64,000 bases of DNA, from positions 1-64,000 of the forward strand of contig DEJG01000027.1 of assembly GCA_002353295.1 (NCBI GenBank), given 5' to 3'. This document shows positions 24,681 through 33,630 of the stretch, piece after piece (the stretch's first letter is position 1; the number at the start of each line of letters is the position of its first letter). The translations under genes were made by a program, and so were the position numbers. Below the pieces are notes generated by a model that worked only from the letters and a program-made list of their open reading frames with translations, ran no database searches and was not told the origin of the DNA. This stretch comes from Prevotella sp. UBA2754 (GTDB lineage: Bacteria; Bacteroidota; Bacteroidia; Bacteroidales; Bacteroidaceae).

Positions 24681-25143
24681 TTTTGGATTTTCTTGAACCC
24701 TTTTTCTTGGGAACCTTTTGTGATGGGTGCTTTGCAAAATGCTGCACGCGATAATCCCTCGGAGTCATGTTCATGAACTTGAAAAATGAAGCATAGAACG
24801 ACTGCCGATTTGCAAATCCGACCATGTCACTAATTTCTTCCATCGTCGAATCCTGATAGCGTTTGTCTACCATTAGGGTCATCGCTTCTTCAATACGGAA
24901 TTTGTTAACAAACGACGTATAGTTTGTGTGAAACTGTACGTTTACAACCGCTGAGATATAGCGGGTGTTTGTCCCTAAATCATCCGCGAGCCTTTTAGCT
25001 GAATAATCCTTGTCCTTGTACTTCTTTTGCATCACAATGACTTCTAGGATTTTACTTTTTAGTTCATCCATCAATGCAGGATTGACCAACGATCTGTACG
25101 CGGCCTCCTTCACCTTCTTTTCAGTAATGTTGTACTTTGCCAT
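24673..25143 (-). CDS. AraC-family helix-turn-helix regulator, short
   Basis: 156 residues. Only the DNA-binding half is present: two helix-turn-helix units, the first in SAKRLADDLGTNTRYISAVVNVQF (residues about 47-70), the second in TMEEISDMVGFANRQSFYASFFKFMNMTPRDYR (about 98-130). A basic tail (KVPKKKGSRKSK) follows. There is no sensor domain. It is the first gene of a three-gene overlapping unit with the peptidase and AlkD-like genes, so it may regulate its own unit. A short lysine-rich AraC protein of this kind is common in Bacteroidales. Confidence 0.88.
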   Translation of the reverse strand: MAKYNITEKKVKEAAYRSLVNPALMDELKSKILEVIVMQKKYKDKDYSAKRLADDLGTNTRYISAVVNVQFHTNYTSFVNKFRIEEAMTLMVDKRYQDSTMEEISDMVGFANRQSFYASFFKFMNMTPRDYRVQHFAKHPSQKVPKKKGSRKSKNV

Positions 25144-25182
25144 GTGTCAAGGTGTAATGATGATTTAACGATTATTACATCG

Positions 25183-25190
25183 CAAAATTA
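25183..25190 (-). promoter_or_regulatory. -7 element of the AraC unit
   Basis: Minus strand TAATTTTG, about 40 nt before the ATG at 25143. A TTTG lies 18 nt upstream (25212-25209), two bases short of the usual spacing. Confidence 0.45.
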
Positions 25191-25243
25191 GTAAAAAAAA
25201 TCAATATTCAAAACTTTTTCTACTATTTTTTTGCAAAAAAGCG

Positions 25244-25251
25244 TATCTTTG
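25244..25251 (+). promoter_or_regulatory. -7 element of recQ
   Basis: TATCTTTG, expected start near 25257. This places the ATG at 25262 almost at the transcript start and favours the ATG at 25289, which would have a leader of about 30 nt. No good -33 box. Confidence 0.5.
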
Positions 25252-25288
25252 CAGCAATTTTATGTTTTTTTCAGAAATCAGCGGTATA

Positions 25289-27112
25289 ATGGAAATCAAA
25301 TCGTTCTTAAAAAACTATTACGGCTACGATTCCTTTCGTGTTAATCAGGAGGAAATTATTAACACTATATTACATCTGCAGGATTGTCTCGTATTGATGC
25401 CTACAGGTGGAGGTAAAAGTATCTGTTACCAGATTCCTGCTTTAGCGATGAAGGGAACAGCCGTCATCATCTCGCCTCTCATCAGTTTAATGAAGGACCA
25501 AGTGGAAAGTCTCAGGGCTAATGGCATCGAAGCAGCAGCCTTAAATAGCAGTAACGATTTCAGCACCGACACTATTGTCAGAAGAAAATGTATAGATGGA
25601 ACATTGAAGTTACTATACATCTCACCAGAGAGACTATTGACAGAGATACCATATTTGTTAAAACATATTACCATTTCACTGTTTGCCGTTGACGAGGCTC
25701 ATTGCATCAGCCAATGGGGACATGATTTCCGACCAGAATACTCACAGCTCGACATTCTGCATCAAGAATTCCCTGAGGTGCCCATCATGGCACTGACGGC
25801 TACTGCCGATAAAATTACACGGCAAGACATCGTCAAACAGTTGCAACTGAAAAATCCTCAAATATTCATCTCCAGTTTCGACCGTCCAAACTTGAGTCTA
25901 ACGGTAAAGCGTGGCTATTCCACGAAGGAGAAAGATAATTACATCATGAACTTCATCAAGGCTCGCCCATTGGAAAGCGGCATCGTCTATTGTCTCAGCA
26001 GAAAAACTACTGAAAAAATTTGTAATTTACTAAACAGCAAAGGAATATACGCATCAATATATCACGCAGGACTTACCCAAGCCAATCGTGATAGAGCTCA
26101 ACTCAGTTTCCAAAAAGACGACATCCAAGTAGTTTGTGCTACTATAGCTTTTGGAATGGGAATCGACAAGAGCAACGTTCGCTGGGTCATTCATTACAAT
26201 ATGCCCAAAAGTATCGAGAGTTTCTATCAGGAAATAGGACGCGCTGGTCGCGATGGTGCTCCAGCCGACACAGTCCTATTCTACTCATTGGCTGACGTGG
26301 TACAACTCTCGCAGTTTGCAAAGGATAGCGGTCAGAAAGAGATTAATCTCGATAAACTGAAACAGATGCAGAATTATGCCGAATCGAATGTTTGCAGACG
26401 TCGTATTTTGTTAAATTATTTCGGAGAACGACGTGATTACGATTGTCAAAATTGTGACATATGCGACAATCCGCCCCAACGTTTCGATGGAACGGAGTTT
26501 ATCCAGATGGCGCTCAGTGCTGCCAAACGAACTAATGAGCAGATTCGTACGTCGACCATCATCGAGATTTTGAAAGGCATCACTTCACCCACTGTTAAAC
26601 GCAAAGGTTACGACAAACTAAAAACGTTTGGCGTAGGCAAGTCGCTCTCAACCAACGACTGGCAAGACTATCTGCTGCAAATGCTACAAATGGGATTCAT
26701 CGAGATAGCTTACGATCAAGGCAACATTGTAAAAATTACAGAAAGTGGCTACGACGTGCTCTACGGGAAGAAGCGGGCCGAGCTCTGCACCATCAACCAC
26801 ACGACGCACGAAACCGCCAAGCCTAAACGTCGACTCCATTTGGAGATTCCTACTATTTCGATTCCAGGACTCGCACCCACCAGTGGTGTAGAAGACAAGC
26901 AACTCTTTGAAGCTCTGAGGGTTCTGCGTCGACAATGCGCAGAAGAAGAGGGGTTCCCTCCATACATTGTGTTCAGCGACAAAGTACTCCATTCGCTGGC
27001 CACCATTAAACCGACTTCTATCGAATCCTTTGGATTTATTCAGGGCATTGGAGAACACAAACAGCAGAAATACGGCCAGCGCTTTATAGCTCTCATTCAG
27101 CGCTTCCTGTAG
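25289..27112 (+). CDS. recQ: ATP-dependent DNA helicase RecQ
   Basis: 607 residues from the ATG at 25289 (MEIKSFLKNYYGY matches the family start). Walker A is MPTGGGKSICYQ near residue 37, the DEAH box is VDEAHCISQWGHDFRP near residue 134, and motif VI is IGRAGRDG. The RQC zinc site is CRRRILLNYFGE with CQNCDICDNP (about 368-390), and a C-terminal HRDC domain starts near residue 525. It unwinds DNA from 3' to 5' in recombination and fork repair. The 3' end overlaps the convergent YihY gene by 20 nt. Confidence 0.96.
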   Translation: MEIKSFLKNYYGYDSFRVNQEEIINTILHLQDCLVLMPTGGGKSICYQIPALAMKGTAVIISPLISLMKDQVESLRANGIEAAALNSSNDFSTDTIVRRKCIDGTLKLLYISPERLLTEIPYLLKHITISLFAVDEAHCISQWGHDFRPEYSQLDILHQEFPEVPIMALTATADKITRQDIVKQLQLKNPQIFISSFDRPNLSLTVKRGYSTKEKDNYIMNFIKARPLESGIVYCLSRKTTEKICNLLNSKGIYASIYHAGLTQANRDRAQLSFQKDDIQVVCATIAFGMGIDKSNVRWVIHYNMPKSIESFYQEIGRAGRDGAPADTVLFYSLADVVQLSQFAKDSGQKEINLDKLKQMQNYAESNVCRRRILLNYFGERRDYDCQNCDICDNPPQRFDGTEFIQMALSAAKRTNEQIRTSTIIEILKGITSPTVKRKGYDKLKTFGVGKSLSTNDWQDYLLQMLQMGFIEIAYDQGNIVKITESGYDVLYGKKRAELCTINHTTHETAKPKRRLHLEIPTISIPGLAPTSGVEDKQLFEALRVLRRQCAEEEGFPPYIVFSDKVLHSLATIKPTSIESFGFIQGIGEHKQQKYGQRFIALIQRFL

Positions 27113-28439
27113 TCGCAGGACGCAGGTCTTGCAATTTGATGTCGCGTAGGGCATGCAGATAATCCGAACGCATCTGGAGTCCTCTCACCCATTCTTTCGT
27201 CATCAAACGGCTCAAGTCCAAATCAATCTTCCACAGCCCCACCGACTCCAGTCGCTCCACCATTCTGCCAAGCGTCAGACTGTTGATATCTTCAGCAGGC
27301 ATAAAGCGTGAAGTTTCTCCTTTCTCGTCGCTGGTCAATTCCACGATGAGTCCAGCCTTCAGCAATTGCTTCAGCAGATCGTGAGTGATGCGAATTGGGA
27401 TTTGGGTCTCGTTGCGCAACTGGGCTGCTGAATATGGGCGCCTGCCCTCTGCAAAATTTCTACAGACGCAACTCATCAGTACACCACAAAGTAACATACG
27501 ATAACGATAACTGATTTCTTCCGTATTCGTATCGTAGTCGTAATAGTCGAGATAGCTGTCAGCATAGCACAATTCTGCGCCAAACAAGCAGATAGTCCAC
27601 GATATTTGCATCCACAGCATAAACAGGGGCAATGCTGCAAACGAACCATAGATGGCGTTATAGCCCGACAGAAAAATCTGTGCATGAATATAGAATAATT
27701 GCAAGCCCTGCATAGCTACACCAGCCAGAATACCTGGCACAATGACATGGCGTATATTCACGTGCGTGTTAGGCATAAAAATGTATAATGCGATAAACAT
27801 GCCCGACATCAACACATAGGGTATTAGGTCGATCAAAAACCGCAAAAAAGGCCCTAACATCAAGTAGTTGTGCATTGAGTCAGCCACCGTAGCCATAAAG
27901 ATGGAGAGGCCCGTTGTAACTACGATGACTATAGGAAAACAGAAGAACATCGCCAGATAGTCAGTAAATGTGCGAAACAAGCTTCTAGGTTTCGTTACCT
28001 GCCAAATCTCATTGAAGGCATCCTCCACATTGCTAACGAGCATCAGCACCGTATAGAGCATAAATAGTAATCCGATGCCCAGAAACACACCACTCCTCGT
28101 ATGTACCAAATAACTATTAACGAAGCCGATGATGATTTCAGCCGCCTGCGGCTGTGATGCCAACGCATCTCGAAACCATATTTCTATATATTTGTTGAAA
28201 CCAAATCCACGAGCAATAGCAAACACAACAGCCAAAATGGGCACGATGGCCAACAATGTACTGTATGTCAGCGCAGCCGCTCTGGTCATCACGCTTTTGG
28301 CTAAAAAGAAACGCACAGCGATAATCAATTTTTTCAAGATCTCCACCAATAGGAATTTCACGCCCGACACGTCCTTGTCCGTGATTCGCCAAATCCCTAT
28401 GGTGAAAAAACCGATAATATTTCGTATCCTATTTCCCAT
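27093..28439 (-). CDS. YihY/BrkB-family membrane protein
   Basis: 448 residues from the ATG at 28439; the longer frame starts with TTG at 28451. The N-terminal 290 residues hold about six membrane helices and the family motifs AAALTYSTLLAIVP (about 49-62), FNEIW, and YGSFAALPLFMLWMQISW. The C-terminal 150 residues are soluble and look like a winged helix (YSAAQLRNETQIPIRITHDLL), an extension seen in Bacteroidota members. Once called RNase BN, the family is not an RNase; its role is unknown. It runs convergent with recQ and lies just downstream of rnpB. Confidence 0.85.
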   Translation of the reverse strand: MGNRIRNIIGFFTIGIWRITDKDVSGVKFLLVEILKKLIIAVRFFLAKSVMTRAAALTYSTLLAIVPILAVVFAIARGFGFNKYIEIWFRDALASQPQAAEIIIGFVNSYLVHTRSGVFLGIGLLFMLYTVLMLVSNVEDAFNEIWQVTKPRSLFRTFTDYLAMFFCFPIVIVVTTGLSIFMATVADSMHNYLMLGPFLRFLIDLIPYVLMSGMFIALYIFMPNTHVNIRHVIVPGILAGVAMQGLQLFYIHAQIFLSGYNAIYGSFAALPLFMLWMQISWTICLFGAELCYADSYLDYYDYDTNTEEISYRYRMLLCGVLMSCVCRNFAEGRRPYSAAQLRNETQIPIRITHDLLKQLLKAGLIVELTSDEKGETSRFMPAEDINSLTLGRMVERLESVGLWKIDLDLSRLMTKEWVRGLQMRSDYLHALRDIKLQDLRPATTGSAE

Positions 28440-28461
28440 AAAGTCCAACAACTAATAAGAA

Positions 28462-28855
28462 AAAAGCAGTGCCTCTATAAGCCGGGTTCTGTTTCTCGCC
28501 ATGAGGCAAGACGCCTGTCATTTATCTACTCCGCAAGTCACCCTACGGCTCTAGCATTCTACCCTCCATCGTATGGCTCGGACGGGTTACCCTCAGACGA
28601 TGGTATACGCGAACTTGCAGCCCCCAAACGGAACAGCCTGCTGATCACCCAGCAGCTGGTGGTCTCTTACACCACCTTCTCACCCTTACCCTTACGGGCG
28701 GTAATTTTCTTCTTCCGGCTCCAGCTGTCACCAACTGCTTCCATTTTCAGAAGTGGGGTACCCTATGCTGCCCGGACTTTCCTCTCGTGCCCTTCCCTCT
28801 CCTAAGTTAGCGAGGTGGTTGACACCAGCGACAAGCCGAGACACTGCTTTCTGTT
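28462..28855 (-). ncRNA. rnpB: RNase P RNA, bacterial type A
   Basis: The catalytic RNA that matures the 5' ends of tRNAs. Minus strand: the hallmark GAGGAAAGTCCGGGC lies near 28779-28793, and the 3' side ends with GAACCCGGCTTATAG. The outer helix P1 pairs AAGCAGTGTCTC (5') with GAGGCACTGCTT (3'), with one G-U pair. T-rich sequence follows the 3' end. The boundaries are set by P1 and may be off by a few bases. Confidence 0.95.
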
Positions 28856-28858
28856 CTG

Positions 28859-28890
28859 CAAAATTACAATTAAGTAAGCAGAAAACCAAA
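28859..28890 (-). promoter_or_regulatory. promoter of rnpB
   Basis: Minus strand: TTTG (28890-28887), 20-nt spacer, TAATTTTG (28866-28859). Expected start near 28853, which agrees with the predicted 5' end of the RNA. Confidence 0.7.
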
Positions 28891-29140
28891 AAAATATCGA
28901 TTTATTTGTATTATACTATTTGGATTTTATAGGAGAAAGTGGCAGGAAATTTCTCTTCTATAATAATATAGAATAATTATTTTAGGGCTACTAGGGCCGC
29001 CTCGCCTGCTAGAAAAATCCGAGTCAAAAAAACAGCGAAAACGTTAATCAATCACTCATGTTATATAAATAATGAGTAATACAAAATCATGACACAATAA
29101 GTCTATGCTGTTAAGGAACAGAATAAGTTTTCTAATAATC
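28891..29140. other. A/T-rich intergenic region
   Basis: Together with the flanking promoters this is a stretch of about 315 bp without a protein gene between rnpB and the HD protein gene. No ORF of note. It contains an imperfect palindrome with perfect outer arms ACTCAT (29054-29059) and ATGAGT (29072-29077). Nothing else is recognised. Confidence 0.5.
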
Positions 29141-29172
29141 TTTGGTTATTATCGGGATTTTTTGTATCTTCG
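29141..29172 (+). promoter_or_regulatory. promoter of the HD protein gene
   Basis: TTTG (29141-29144), 20-nt spacer, TATCTTCG (29165-29172; one mismatch in the -7 box). Expected start at about 29177-29179, only a few bases before the ATG at 29181. Confidence 0.6.
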
Positions 29173-29180
29173 CAGTCGCT

Positions 29181-30401
29181 ATGAATGGATATAAGATTAT
29201 CAATGACCCGGTATTCGGGTTTATCAAGATTAGAAAGGGATTAATATATGACGTGGTGCAGCACCCGCTGTTCCAACGACTGAACCGCATTAACCAACTA
29301 GGACTAGCCTCGGTGGTGTACCCAGGGGCGCGACATACGCGATTCCAACACTCGCTAGGGGCACTGTATCTGATGACGGAGGCAGTGAAGTCGCTGAAGG
29401 AAAAGGGGATGTATATCTTCGATTCGGAGGAAGAGGCAGTAAAAATTGCCATTTTACTGCACGACATCGGGCACGGTCCATTCTCACACGTACTAGAACA
29501 CACACTGATGCACGGAATATCGCACGAGGATATTTCTCTAATGATGATGGAACAGATAAATCGGGAAATGCACGGACAGCTGAATCTGGCTATCAGTATC
29601 TTCAAGGATGAATATCCTAATAAGATTTTCCACCAGCTGATTTCTAGCCAGTTGGACATGGATCGACTGGACTATATCCGACGTGACTCTTTCTTTACAG
29701 GTGTGACAGAGGGAAACATCGGGTCAGCACGCATTATAAAGATGCTGAACGTAAAGGGCGACAGACTTGTAGTAGATTCGAAAGGTATCTACTCGATTGA
29801 GAATTTCCTGACGACTAGACGACTGATGTACTGGCAGGTATATCTGCACAAAACAGCCGTAGGATATGAAAAGATACTAATCAATACCCTATTGAGAGCC
29901 AAAGAATTAACAAATTCCGGTAAAGAAATTTTTGCAACCCCTGCCCTCGCCTACTTTCTTCGCAACAAAGTAGACCACATGTGGTTTGACGAGCACGATG
30001 AGACACTAGAGATGTACAGTGATTTGGACGATTCGGATATATGGAGCGCCCTGAAGGTGTGGAAGAAATCGAACGACAAAATTCTTTCCACTTTGGCGAC
30101 AGATATGCTGGACCGCCACCTGTTTAAAGTGGAGGTGACGGAGGAGGTTCCCACTGAAGAATATGTCAATGATATCCGCCAGCACATAGCCGCACAGATG
30201 AACATTCCGCTGGAGGACACCCGCTACATGATATCACTGACGGAACTAGGCAAGGATATGTATAATCCCGAGGACGATAGCATTGGAATTTTGTATAAGG
30301 ACGGAAGCATAAAAGACATCGCAGAAGCATCTGAAATCCTAAATGTGCAACTTCTTTCTAAAAAAATACGTAAATATTACCTCTGTTATCATCGTTTTTA
30401 A
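29181..30401 (+). CDS. HD-domain phosphohydrolase (SAMHD1/dGTPase-like)
   Basis: 406 residues from the ATG at 29181 (MNGYKIINDPVFGFIKI is the usual family start). The HD metal site is HTRFQHSLGALYL (His near 51), HDIGHGPFSH (about 95-104) and a final Asp in SSQLDMDRLDYIRRD (about 157-171). These proteins resemble dNTP triphosphohydrolases; the substrate is not known here. It precedes the lipid A genes but has a separate promoter from lpxD, so no functional link is implied. Confidence 0.88.
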   Translation: MNGYKIINDPVFGFIKIRKGLIYDVVQHPLFQRLNRINQLGLASVVYPGARHTRFQHSLGALYLMTEAVKSLKEKGMYIFDSEEEAVKIAILLHDIGHGPFSHVLEHTLMHGISHEDISLMMMEQINREMHGQLNLAISIFKDEYPNKIFHQLISSQLDMDRLDYIRRDSFFTGVTEGNIGSARIIKMLNVKGDRLVVDSKGIYSIENFLTTRRLMYWQVYLHKTAVGYEKILINTLLRAKELTNSGKEIFATPALAYFLRNKVDHMWFDEHDETLEMYSDLDDSDIWSALKVWKKSNDKILSTLATDMLDRHLFKVEVTEEVPTEEYVNDIRQHIAAQMNIPLEDTRYMISLTELGKDMYNPEDDSIGILYKDGSIKDIAEASEILNVQLLSKKIRKYYLCYHRF

Positions 30402-30412
30402 GAAAAAAGTAG

Positions 30413-30420
30413 TATCTTTG
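30413..30420 (+). promoter_or_regulatory. -7 element of the lpxD unit
   Basis: TATCTTTG, 29 nt before the lpxD ATG, just after the HD gene stop. No TTTG at 20-nt spacing; transcription from upstream may add to it. Confidence 0.45.
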
Positions 30421-30449
30421 CAAGGATTTTATAAAATTACAAAGAAATA

Positions 30450-31433
30450 ATGGAGTTTACAGCCAAACAAATAGCCGACTTTATCGGTGGACGCGTAGAG
30501 GGTGACGAACAGGCAAAAGTCAACACCTTCGCGAAGATAGAGGAAGGTAAAGAAGGAGCTATCACGTTCCTGTCGAATCCCAAATATACTCATTTCATTT
30601 ACGAGACGAAAGCCTCGGTGGTGCTCATCAACGACGATGTGGAACTGGAGCATCCCGTCACAGCAACACTAATTCGTGTGCCCAATGCCTACGAGTGTGT
30701 TGCAAAACTGATGCAGATATATGCCGCATCGCTACCTAAGAAGAAGGGGGTTGACCCACTGGCATTCATATCGAAGACGGCAGAAATCGGTGAGGATGTG
30801 TATATCGGTCCTTTTACTTACGTAGGCGACGGTGTGAAGATTGGCAAGGGTTCGATGATTTACCCCCACGTAACCATTTATGACGGTTGTCAGATAGGTC
30901 AGAACGTGACCATCCACGCAGGTGCGGTAATCGGTGCCGATGGCTTCGGCTTCGCCCCCAACCAAGAGGGTTATGACAAAATCCCACAGATGGGTATCGT
31001 GGTGATAGAAGATAATGTTGAAATCGGTGCCAATACGTGTGTGGACCGTTCGACAATGGGTCAGACGGTAATTCACAAAGGTGTGAAACTGGACAATCTG
31101 ATTCAGGTGGCGCACAATTGTGAGATTGGCGAGAACACGGTGATGTCTGCCCAAGTGGGTATGGCAGGTTCAACGAAGGTTGGTGCCTGGTGTATGGTAG
31201 GCGGACAGGCCGGATTCTCAGGTCATATCACCATTGCCGACAAGACATTCGTAGGTGCTCAGAGCGGTGTGATTAGTAATACCAAGGGTAACGGCGAACA
31301 GTTGATTGGTGCGCCAGCCATCGATCCGAAGGTATTCTTCAAGGCTCAGGCCGTGATGAAGAAACTACCCGACATGTATCGCGAACTGGGAGCACTGCGC
31401 AAGGAAATAGAAGAATTGAAGAAGAACAAATAA
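30450..31433 (+). CDS. lpxD: UDP-3-O-acylglucosamine N-acyltransferase
   Basis: 327 residues. It adds the second 3-hydroxyacyl chain in lipid A synthesis. The N-terminal uridine-binding region (residues 1-100, ITFLSNPKYTHFIY) is followed by the left-handed beta-helix of hexapeptide repeats (about 105-300; for example AEIGEDVYIGPFTYVGDGVKIG). Catalytic His lies in VAHNCEIGE. The C-terminal helix ends EIEELKKNK. It starts a cluster with lpxC/fabZ and lpxA. Confidence 0.95.
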   Translation: MEFTAKQIADFIGGRVEGDEQAKVNTFAKIEEGKEGAITFLSNPKYTHFIYETKASVVLINDDVELEHPVTATLIRVPNAYECVAKLMQIYAASLPKKKGVDPLAFISKTAEIGEDVYIGPFTYVGDGVKIGKGSMIYPHVTIYDGCQIGQNVTIHAGAVIGADGFGFAPNQEGYDKIPQMGIVVIEDNVEIGANTCVDRSTMGQTVIHKGVKLDNLIQVAHNCEIGENTVMSAQVGMAGSTKVGAWCMVGGQAGFSGHITIADKTFVGAQSGVISNTKGNGEQLIGAPAIDPKVFFKAQAVMKKLPDMYRELGALRKEIEELKKNK

Positions 31434-31440
31434 TAGATTC

Positions 31441-32823
31441 ATGAAACAAAAGACACTCAAAGGCAGCTTTTCCCTTTTCGGTAAGGGACTGCATACTGGA
31501 TTAAACCTCACCGTGACATTCAATCCAGCCCCTGAGAATACCGGTTATAAAATCAAGCGTATAGACCTGGAAGGCGAACCCGTGATCGATGCTATTGCCG
31601 AGAATGTGGTGGACACGCAGCGTGGCACCGTACTGGGCAAGGGCGATATTCGCGTATCAACCGTAGAACACGGACTGGCAGCCCTCTATGCCATGGGGAT
31701 TGACAACTGCGCCATACAGGTGAATGGTCCTGAGTTCCCCATCCTGGACGGAAGCGCCATCCAGTATGTTGAGCGTATCAAGGAGGTGGGCGTCGAGGAA
31801 CAGAATGCCCCCAAAGACTGGTACATCATCCGAAAGAAGATAGAGGTGAAAGACGAGACAACAGGTTCGTGCATCACGATTCTTCCCGACGAGCAGTTCT
31901 CGCTGACGGCAATGTGTTCTTTTGAATCTAAATTCATCAACTCTCAATTTGCCACACTGGAGAGTGCCGAGCAGTTTGAAACGGAGATTGCCGCTGCACG
32001 CACTTTCGTCTTCGTGCGCGACATCGAACCGCTGTTGCAGGCTAACCTCATCAAGGGGGGCGACTTGGATAATGCCATCGTAATCTACGAGCGACAGACA
32101 ACACAAGAGCGTCTGGATATGCTGGCAGACATGCTGCATGTGGAACATCGCGATGCCAACGAACTGGGCTACATACAGCACAAACCACTGGTATGGGAGA
32201 ATGAGTGTACCCGCCATAAACTGCTGGACATCATCGGCGATATGGCACTGATAGGCAAGCCCATCAAGGGACGTATCATCGCTACACGCCCAGGACATAC
32301 CATTAATAATAAGTTTGCGCGACAGATGCGCAAGGAGATTCGCAAACACGAGATTCAGGCTCCTATCTACGACCCCAACGAGGCTCCAGAGATGGATGTA
32401 AACAAGATCCGTGAGTTGTTGCCCCACCGCTACCCCATGCAGTTGGTAGACAAGGTGATATCATTGGGTGCCAACACCATTGTGGGTATCAAGAACGTGA
32501 CGGCCAACGAACCTTTCTTCCAAGGCCACTTCCCCGAAGAGCCCGTGATGCCTGGCGTTTTGCAAATAGAGGCCATGGCACAGTGTGGCGGACTGCTAGT
32601 GCTGAATACATTAGAGGAGCCCGAGCGCTGGTCAACATACTTCATGAAGATAGACGACGTAAAATTCCGTCAGAAAGTGGTGCCAGGCGACACGCTGATT
32701 TTCAAAGTAGATTTGTTGGCTCCCGTGCGCCACGGTATCTCGTCGATGAAGGGCTACATCTTCGTAGGCGACCATGTAGTAGCCGAAGCGACTTTCACAG
32801 CTCAAATCGTAAAGAACAAGTAA
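31441..32823 (+). CDS. bifunctional LpxC deacetylase / FabZ dehydratase
   Basis: 460 residues, a fusion typical of Bacteroidota. Residues about 1-305 are LpxC, the zinc deacetylase that commits to lipid A synthesis: TVEHGLAALYAMGIDN with the zinc His, ILDGSA, and HKLLDIIGDMALIGKPIKG. From residue about 321 the FabZ part follows: IRELLPHRYPMQLVDKV with the catalytic His and GHFPEEPVMPGVLQIEAMAQ with the catalytic Glu. FabZ dehydrates 3-hydroxyacyl-ACP, the same substrate pool that LpxA and LpxD draw on, so the fusion ties fatty-acid and lipid A flux. It lies 7 nt after lpxD and 6 nt before lpxA. Confidence 0.96.
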   Translation: MKQKTLKGSFSLFGKGLHTGLNLTVTFNPAPENTGYKIKRIDLEGEPVIDAIAENVVDTQRGTVLGKGDIRVSTVEHGLAALYAMGIDNCAIQVNGPEFPILDGSAIQYVERIKEVGVEEQNAPKDWYIIRKKIEVKDETTGSCITILPDEQFSLTAMCSFESKFINSQFATLESAEQFETEIAAARTFVFVRDIEPLLQANLIKGGDLDNAIVIYERQTTQERLDMLADMLHVEHRDANELGYIQHKPLVWENECTRHKLLDIIGDMALIGKPIKGRIIATRPGHTINNKFARQMRKEIRKHEIQAPIYDPNEAPEMDVNKIRELLPHRYPMQLVDKVISLGANTIVGIKNVTANEPFFQGHFPEEPVMPGVLQIEAMAQCGGLLVLNTLEEPERWSTYFMKIDDVKFRQKVVPGDTLIFKVDLLAPVRHGISSMKGYIFVGDHVVAEATFTAQIVKNK

Positions 32824-32829
32824 TCAGAT

Positions 32830-33603
32830 ATGGCAAATCAAATTCATCCAATGGCTGTGGTTGACCCTGAAGCTCAGTTGGGCGACGGCAACATCATCGG
32901 ACCATTCTGCGTGATTGACAAGAATGTTGTCATTGGCAACAATAATAAGTTTCTGAATAATGTAACCATCCACTACGGAGCCCGTATCGGCAACGGCAAT
33001 GAGTTCTTCCCTGGTGCAAGTATCTCGACGAAGCCCCAGGACTTGAAATTCAAAGGCGAAGATACGACGTGTGAGATTGGTGACAACAACTCGATACGCG
33101 AGAACGTGACCATCAGTCGCGGAACAGCCTCGAAAGGCAAAACGGTGGTGGGCAGCGGTAATCTGCTGATGGAGAATATGCACGTGGCTCACGACTGCGT
33201 GATAGGCAACGGATGCATCATCGGCAACTCGACGAAGTTTGCCGGCGAGGTGGAAGTAGAGGACTATGCCATCATCTCGGCAACGTGTCTGTTCCACCAG
33301 TTCTGCAAGGTGGGCAGCTACATCATGTTCCAAGGCGGTTCGCGCACCAGTCAGGATATTCCACCCTACGTCATAGCAGGTAAGGAACCCGTGCGCTACG
33401 CAGGCGTGAACTTGATAGGTCTGCGCCGTCGCGGATTCTCGAACGAGGTCATTGAGGCCATCCACGACGCCTACCGCATCATCTATTCAAAGGGTGTGCT
33501 GAAAGATGGTATTGCCGAGGCACGTGCCATCTATCCTGATTCAAAGGAAGTGGAATACATCTGTTCGTTCATTGAAAGTTCGAAGCGCGGAGTAATTCGG
33601 TGA
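32830..33603 (+). CDS. lpxA: UDP-N-acetylglucosamine acyltransferase
   Basis: 257 residues, the usual length. It makes the first step of lipid A synthesis. Hexapeptide repeats cover residues about 5-190 (QIHPMAVVDPEAQLGDGNIIGPFCVI), the catalytic His is in MHVAHDCVIGN, and the C-terminal helical domain starts at GLRRRGFSNEVIEAI. The stop codon runs into the heptamer repeat before miaA. Confidence 0.96.
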   Translation: MANQIHPMAVVDPEAQLGDGNIIGPFCVIDKNVVIGNNNKFLNNVTIHYGARIGNGNEFFPGASISTKPQDLKFKGEDTTCEIGDNNSIRENVTISRGTASKGKTVVGSGNLLMENMHVAHDCVIGNGCIIGNSTKFAGEVEVEDYAIISATCLFHQFCKVGSYIMFQGGSRTSQDIPPYVIAGKEPVRYAGVNLIGLRRRGFSNEVIEAIHDAYRIIYSKGVLKDGIAEARAIYPDSKEVEYICSFIESSKRGVIR

Positions 33604-33630
33604 GTTGAAAGTTGAGAGTTGAAAGTTGAA
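33603..33630. repeat. 7-bp tandem repeat containing the miaA start
   Basis: Four copies of AGTTGA followed by A or G. The array begins at the last base of the lpxA stop codon, and the TTG start codon of miaA (33626-33628) is inside the last copy. Confidence 0.7.
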
